Positions 7,641 to 11,055 of a DNA stretch of 11,055 nucleotides are shown here, piece after piece. The stretch lies in the NCBI GenBank assembly GCA_002473385.1, contig DKTR01000100.1:750-11804 (forward strand). Reading direction: 5' to 3'. A program made the translations under genes and the position numbers. The stretch's first letter is position 1; each line of letters opens with the position of its first letter. The stretch is from Lachnospiraceae bacterium UBA7225. GTDB lineage: Bacteria > Bacillota > Clostridia > Lachnospirales > Lachnospiraceae. A model generated the notes under the pieces. It ran no database searches, was not told the DNA's origin, and saw only the letters and a program-made list of their open reading frames with translations.

Positions 7641-8915
7641 TTATCCTAATGCATCTGCGTACTTGTCAAACGCTGCATCAAAATCTTTTGTCAGCTGTTC
7701 ATGATCTTTTGTTCCGCCATTCAGATACTGAACTGTCACCTTCCACGATTCTGCATCAAAGCCTGCCGGTTCATATGCATAATAGGTAAATACCGTCTTA
7801 TTCTGTTCCAGATACTCCTGGAGAATTTCTGAAGCCTCATCCAGCTTCGGCTCTGCTACTGCATTTGCAGTCGGCACACCGATTTCGTCATAATAATATC
7901 CGCCTCCATTTTCCGGATTGAGGAAAAATTCCATAAATGCATTGATTGCTGCCTCTTTTGCCGGATCCTCATCTGTTTTTGCCAGCACGTTTATCACAAA
8001 ACCATACTGCTTAGGAAATACAAGATCTTCCTCATTCTCCGATATTGGCAGCGGGAAAATTCCCATCTGCATTTCCGGATTCAGTTCGCGAACCTGCAGA
8101 ATCGACCAGTTTCCCTGCAGCATCATCGCAGCATCCTCTTTTGCAAATACTGCATACTGTCCTGAAACGTCTGTATCAAAAGGTCTGTCCTGTGTATTGT
8201 CATTTACCATATCCAACACGTCAAATGCAAGATCCATACCCGGCAGATCGAAAGTCCAGTTACCTTTTTTGTAATCATCACCCAGTTCTACTGCTTTGGG
8301 AGTCAAGATGGACGAACAGCCATAACCAAGATACTGACCGATTGTCCACTCTGTGCCGTATCCTGCCGCAAACGGTGTGATACCTGCTGCCTGCAGTTTT
8401 TCCACACACTCTTTCAACTGAGTAACTGTTTTCGGAACTTCCGTAATACCTGCCTGATCAAAAAGCTTTTTGTTATAAAAAACGCCCCACGCCTGTGTGT
8501 CCATCGGAATTCCGTATACTCCGCCGTCAATCGTCACTGTATCCAGTTCTGTATCCCGGATATATTTCATATACGGCTGGCTGCTGATATCTTTAATATG
8601 ACCTGCTTCCACATAGCTTGCCAGCTCATATCCCTGCAGCTGGCTTGTCAGATCCGGCGCTTCTCCTGTTGCAAGTCTGGTCATCAGTTCCTCCAGATGG
8701 TTTGTACCGGTAGCCGTAAATGTCACATGAACATCCGACTGACTTTCATTAAAATCGTCAACAATTCTGCTGAAAATTTCTGTCCTATTCGGATCCCCAA
8801 ACAGAAATTCCAATTCTACCGGACCGGCTGACTCTGCCAATACCGGTACAGCCATCAGTGACGTTGTCAGAACCACACTCAATGATAAAACTGCTCCAAA
8901 TATTTTTTTCTTCAT
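7641..8915 (-). CDS. Extracellular solute-binding protein, family 1 (sugar ABC transporter)
   Basis: This 424-residue protein captures the sugar outside the cell for the two downstream CUT1 permeases. Residues 1-27 form a signal peptide: a KKK start, a hydrophobic core and VLA before ESAG, a signal-peptidase-I type site. The mature part has the family-1 pattern: LEFLFGDPNRTEIFSRIVDD near the N-terminus, LATGEAPDL, IPMDTQAWGVFYNKKLFDQAG in the first lobe, an AAMMLQGNW segment, and a C-terminal tail ending in FDAAFDKYADALG. There is no cysteine in or near the signal peptide (the first Cys is near residue 168), so no lipobox is present. That is unusual for a Gram-positive ABC binding protein, which is normally a lipoprotein. 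The ATG at 8915 is supported by GGGAGG at 8924-8929 (8 nt spacing). It is the first gene after the regulator terminator and has its own promoter region. The ligand is inferred from context only. Confidence 0.93.
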   Translation of the reverse strand: MKKKIFGAVLSLSVVLTTSLMAVPVLAESAGPVELEFLFGDPNRTEIFSRIVDDFNESQSDVHVTFTATGTNHLEELMTRLATGEAPDLTSQLQGYELASYVEAGHIKDISSQPYMKYIRDTELDTVTIDGGVYGIPMDTQAWGVFYNKKLFDQAGITEVPKTVTQLKECVEKLQAAGITPFAAGYGTEWTIGQYLGYGCSSILTPKAVELGDDYKKGNWTFDLPGMDLAFDVLDMVNDNTQDRPFDTDVSGQYAVFAKEDAAMMLQGNWSILQVRELNPEMQMGIFPLPISENEEDLVFPKQYGFVINVLAKTDEDPAKEAAINAFMEFFLNPENGGGYYYDEIGVPTANAVAEPKLDEASEILQEYLEQNKTVFTYYAYEPAGFDAESWKVTVQYLNGGTKDHEQLTKDFDAAFDKYADALG

Positions 8916-8955
8916 TTACACTGCCTCCCATAATAAAAATATAGTTATCTGATTT

Positions 8956-8969
8956 CTTTGAGCTCAAAG
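8956..8969. repeat. Perfect 14-bp palindrome in the binding-protein gene leader
   Basis: CTTTGAGCTCAAAG is a perfect inverted repeat without a spacer, 40 nt upstream of the binding-protein ATG. It lies just downstream of the predicted -10 element, so it would fall near the transcript start. It could be a repressor operator, or a short 5' hairpin (CTTTG/CAAAG with an AGCT loop) that stabilises the mRNA. The repeat is seen directly; its function is inferred. Confidence 0.5.
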
Positions 8970-8978
8970 TAATTTATG

Positions 8979-9007
8979 TATTAATCATAATAGATCTGTC
9001 CGCACAA
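8979..9007 (-). promoter_or_regulatory. Candidate promoter of the transporter/glycosidase operon
   Basis: On the minus strand, TTGTGC (9002-9007) and TTAATA (8979-8984) are separated by 17 nt, and a TGA immediately before the -10 (8985-8987) resembles an extended -10. The -35 is poor, which fits an activator-dependent promoter. An overlapping TATGAT at 8984-8989 is an alternative -10 without a good -35. The distance to the ATG is about 65 nt. Confidence 0.45.
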
Positions 9008-9015
9008 AGATATAG

Positions 9016-9045
9016 ACAAAAACGACTGTTTTTAGCACAAAAATG
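9016..9045 (-). promoter_or_regulatory. Two direct repeats spaced 21 bp: candidate response-regulator operator
   Basis: ACAAAAA-cG at 9016-9024 and ACAAAAA-tG at 9037-9045 (plus-strand reading) match at 8 of 9 positions and are offset by exactly 21 bp, about two helical turns. They lie directly upstream of the predicted -35. AraC-family domains typically bind as tandem monomers at direct repeats with about this spacing. The neighbouring AraC-type response regulator is the obvious candidate binder. A/T-rich repeats can arise by chance. Confidence 0.4.
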
Positions 9046-9056
9046 AATTCCATAAT

Positions 9057-9085
9057 AAAAAGACAGCTCACTGTGAACTGTCTTT
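9057..9085 (-). terminator. Rho-independent terminator overlapping the response-regulator stop codon
   Basis: On the minus strand, AAAGACAGTTCA pairs with TGAGCTGTCTTT, a 12-bp stem with one T-G wobble and a CAG loop, and runs into TTTTT then ATT. The TGA stop of the response regulator (9068-9070) lies inside the stem. This separates the regulatory pair from the transporter genes. Confidence 0.85.
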
Positions 9086-9799
9086 CTCCTGTTCGCTTCT
9101 TATATATTCCGATGGCGACATTCCAAATTTCTTTTTGAATATACGGCTAAAATAATTAACGTCATGGTATCCCACCATTTCAGAAACTTTTCCAATCTGA
9201 TATCCCCACAAAAGCAGCAGCTTTGCCTGTTCAAGCCGTACCTGATTGATATACTCTGTAATTCCGGTTCCGTATTTCTTTTTATATAACCGCGAGAGCA
9301 CATCCTTGTTCATGTAATAATTCTCTGCAAATCTGGCAAGTGACAGCTCCTCCGGATAATTTTTTTCAATGTCCGCTTTAATAAGTCCGCATATATCCAT
9401 ATCCCCTTTTTCCTTCTCTGTCCCCCGGAGCAGTTCCTGTCCGATTTTTTTTAAAATATCATTGAATTCTGTCCGGTCGACCGGCTTCAGAATATAATCT
9501 GCAACACCGTACCGCAGGGCCTTCCTTACATATGAAAAGCTGTCAAATCCACTCACTACAATAATTTTAATTTTTATGTCCCTTTTTTTCAGCTCTTCTA
9601 AAATGTCTTCCCCAGACATTCCCGGCATACGCATATCCAGGATTACAATATCCGGCTTCTGCTCCAGAATAAAGGTCAGCATAGCGTACCCGTCTGAAGT
9701 TTCCCCACATACCTCCATCCCTAATTGCTCCCATTCTCCTATCCGCCGGATTGCTCTCCGTACAATAAACTCATCGTCTGCAATAAGAACCTTCAGCAA
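9068..9799 (-). CDS. Response regulator, REC + AraC-type HTH (YesN-like)
   Basis: This 243-residue transcription regulator has an N-terminal receiver domain (about 1-122). The acidic pocket is Asp8-Asp9, the phosphoacceptor is Asp55 (VILDMRMPG), Ser83 and Lys105 (ILKP) complete the site, and all are intact. A short linker leads to an AraC/XylS-type double helix-turn-helix (about 140-237), with RLYKKKYG, EYINQVRLEQAKLLL and the signature VGYHDVNYFSRIFKKKFGMSPSEYI. It is on the short side because the linker between the domains is minimal. The start is TTG at 9799, with GGGGGTGA at 9804-9811 upstream. The ATG at 9804 is out of frame and stops after three codons. The gene begins 29 nt after the stop of the cognate histidine kinase, and its own stop is embedded in a terminator. 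By position it should activate the binding-protein promoter, in the manner of YesN-type regulators of sugar-uptake operons. Confidence 0.93.
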   Translation of the reverse strand: MLKVLIADDEFIVRRAIRRIGEWEQLGMEVCGETSDGYAMLTFILEQKPDIVILDMRMPGMSGEDILEELKKRDIKIKIIVVSGFDSFSYVRKALRYGVADYILKPVDRTEFNDILKKIGQELLRGTEKEKGDMDICGLIKADIEKNYPEELSLARFAENYYMNKDVLSRLYKKKYGTGITEYINQVRLEQAKLLLLWGYQIGKVSEMVGYHDVNYFSRIFKKKFGMSPSEYIRSEQEKDSSQ

Positions 9800-9803
9800 A
9801 GCA

Positions 9804-9811
9804 TCACCCCC
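9804..9811 (-). promoter_or_regulatory. Ribosome binding site for the TTG start of the response regulator
   Basis: GGGGGTGA lies 4-7 nt upstream of TTG at 9799, in the 29-nt gap after the kinase stop. It supports TTG as the initiation codon, since the frame has no ATG near its beginning. Confidence 0.6.
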
Positions 9812-9828
9812 ATATCTTTTAGTTCCCG

Positions 9829-11055
9829 CTATGGGATAGAAATAATCAGAACAGCGCCTTCCAGCGGGTTATTTTTCAGTTCTATTCCATATTCCTGACC
9901 GAACTGCTGCTTTAACCTCTCGTTTAAGTTTCTAAGCCCCTTTCTTTCATACGCTGCCTGCGGATTTTCGTTTATCGGACCGTGCAGTATTTTATTAATT
10001 TCCTGCAGTTTTTCTTCTGCAATGCCTACCCCGTTATCTTCCACAAAAATCTGCTGCATATTCTCCGATACCCGCTCATCATAAATCCGGATCACTCCTG
10101 GTCCCATCTTTGTTTCCAGCCCATGCTTCATAGAATTTTCGACTGCGAGCTGCAAAGTAAATACCGGTACCCTGCATTCCAGAATCTTTTCCGATAAATT
10201 CCATTCCAGATGTATACGATTCCCATACCGGTACTTTTGTATACACATATAGCTTTTTATATTATCCAGCTCTTCTTCCAGCTTCACCAGACTTTTCTTC
10301 TTATTCAGACTATACCGCAGCATCTTACTAAGGTGATTGTTAATTTCCTCTATCTCATATACATTTTTCTCTATAGCAATCCCACTTATCGTCTGAAGTG
10401 TATTATATAAAAAATGAGGATCAATCTGTGCCTGAAGGGCCTCCAGTCTGGCCTCTTTCTCCAAAATCTGGCTTTTATATTCAGATTCAATTAATTCCTC
10501 TATCTTGTCATGCATCTTCTGATAGCTTTGATACAAAATTCCTATTTCATCTTTTCTCGCCGACATTCCTCCGTCTTCGAAAACGGTTCCCTGCCGGTAA
10601 TTACGCATAATCCCGGCCAGATTTTCAATAGGCAGAGTGATACGCCGGATACTCTTCTGCAAAAATAAGAAGCCCGCAACAAAAATAAGGAAAATAATAC
10701 CGCAGTTTAACAGAACTGTCCGTGTCATATTTTTCAGAATACGATTTTCAGGAATTAATTTCAACATCGTCCATGCATATTCGTTCGACGTATTTTTTAT
10801 TCCAATATAAGATACTCCCTCCAGCATCAGCTTGAACCATTCCTGTGTGCCCGCCAATTCATTTTTTATTGTCTCACAATAATCACGGTGGTTTCCAAAA
10901 TATATGTCATTTCCCCGGTCATCCAAAAGAAAAAACAATTCATCCTCCTCACACATCTGTCTCTCCAGCTGCTGAAAAAAAGAACTGTCAATATTAATTG
11001 TTACTGCATAATAATCCTCATTTCCCAGCAAGAGGGCGTAAAAAATCTTGTGTCT
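9829..11055 (-). CDS. Sensor histidine kinase, YesM/LytS type (5' end beyond window)
   Basis: The frame stays open to the right edge, so the N-terminus is missing; 408 codons are visible. In order they show the end of an extracytoplasmic sensor region (about residues 1-108, including YYAVTINIDSSFFQQLE), one membrane segment (about 113-133), a HAMP-like linker (about 134-190), a coiled-coil stretch, and the His_kinase module with QIDPHFLYNTL, in which the phosphoacceptor His is encoded at 10414-10416. The HATPase domain has its N-box at LAVENSMKHG (Asn near 307), a G1 box VEDNGVGIAEE (near 338-348) and RKGLRNLNERL. This architecture is the YesM class that pairs with AraC-type response regulators, and the gene directly precedes one. 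A TTG at 11031 is in frame, but the protein almost certainly starts further upstream, because a first membrane segment and most of the sensor domain are absent. The ligand is presumably an extracellular sugar; this is inferred from context. Confidence 0.92.
   Translation of the reverse strand, partial: RHKIFYALLLGNEDYYAVTINIDSSFFQQLERQMCEEDELFFLLDDRGNDIYFGNHRDYCETIKNELAGTQEWFKLMLEGVSYIGIKNTSNEYAWTMLKLIPENRILKNMTRTVLLNCGIIFLIFVAGFLFLQKSIRRITLPIENLAGIMRNYRQGTVFEDGGMSARKDEIGILYQSYQKMHDKIEELIESEYKSQILEKEARLEALQAQIDPHFLYNTLQTISGIAIEKNVYEIEEINNHLSKMLRYSLNKKKSLVKLEEELDNIKSYMCIQKYRYGNRIHLEWNLSEKILECRVPVFTLQLAVENSMKHGLETKMGPGVIRIYDERVSENMQQIFVEDNGVGIAEEKLQEINKILHGPINENPQAAYERKGLRNLNERLKQQFGQEYGIELKNNPLEGAVLIISIP

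Noticed and set aside
8785..8967. 60-codon frame covering the signal-peptide region of the binding protein
   Set aside because: It is out of frame with the clearly supported binding-protein gene and crosses its promoter leader and ribosome binding site; nothing suggests a real leader peptide.
9015..9032. Possible CcpA cre site around AACGACTGTT
   Set aside because: Only the central CG and some A/T positions fit. The flanking TG/CA bases of the cre consensus are missing.
9802..9804. ATG just upstream of the response-regulator TTG
   Set aside because: It is out of frame with the regulator and reaches a stop after three codons.
1..11055. tRNA, rRNA, CRISPR array, insertion sequence or phage attachment site
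   Set aside because: No cloverleaf, regularly spaced repeat, transposase motif or terminal inverted repeat was found when reading both strands.

Overview
The window looks like chromosomal DNA from an anaerobic Firmicute, most likely a gut Lachnospiraceae-type Clostridium. I base this on moderate GC content, strong purine-rich Shine-Dalgarno sites, a YesM/YesN-type two-component system beside a CUT1 sugar ABC transporter, and cytoplasmic glycosidases in the same operon (a Gram-positive polysaccharide-utilisation layout). The species cannot be fixed from sequence reading alone.

Layout. Positions 1-156 hold a structured leader for a plus-strand carbon-starvation transporter gene, cstA (157-1863). 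That gene ends in two hairpins, one of which (about 1939-1977) probably acts as a bidirectional terminator against the convergent genes. Everything from 2018 to the right edge lies on the minus strand. In transcription order it reads: a sensor histidine kinase (cut by the window edge, ending at 9829); an AraC-type response regulator (9799-9068) with a terminator at its stop codon; a promoter region with candidate operator repeats (about 8916-9050); an extracellular solute-binding protein (8915-7641); an intercistronic attenuator hairpin (7597-7632); two CUT1 permeases (7549-6689 and 6686-5856); and two tandem, overlapping GH127-type glycosidases (5834-3900 and 3928-2018).

How the genes may work together. 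The kinase probably senses a sugar or glycan outside the cell and phosphorylates the response regulator, which would activate the promoter in front of the binding-protein gene. The binding protein and two permeases import an oligosaccharide. No ATPase gene is present, so a shared MsmK/UgpC-type ATPase encoded elsewhere is expected. The two GH127 enzymes lack signal peptides and should act on the imported sugar in the cytoplasm. Both keep the residues matching the Cys/Glu/Zn active site of beta-L-arabinofuranosidases. The likely cargo is therefore a beta-L-arabinofuranoside-containing oligosaccharide from plant hydroxyproline-rich glycoprotein or pectin, although GH127 members with other substrates exist. 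cstA is probably unrelated core metabolism that happens to flank the locus.

No tRNA, rRNA, CRISPR array, insertion sequence or phage gene was seen. There is no gene-free stretch longer than about 160 bases.
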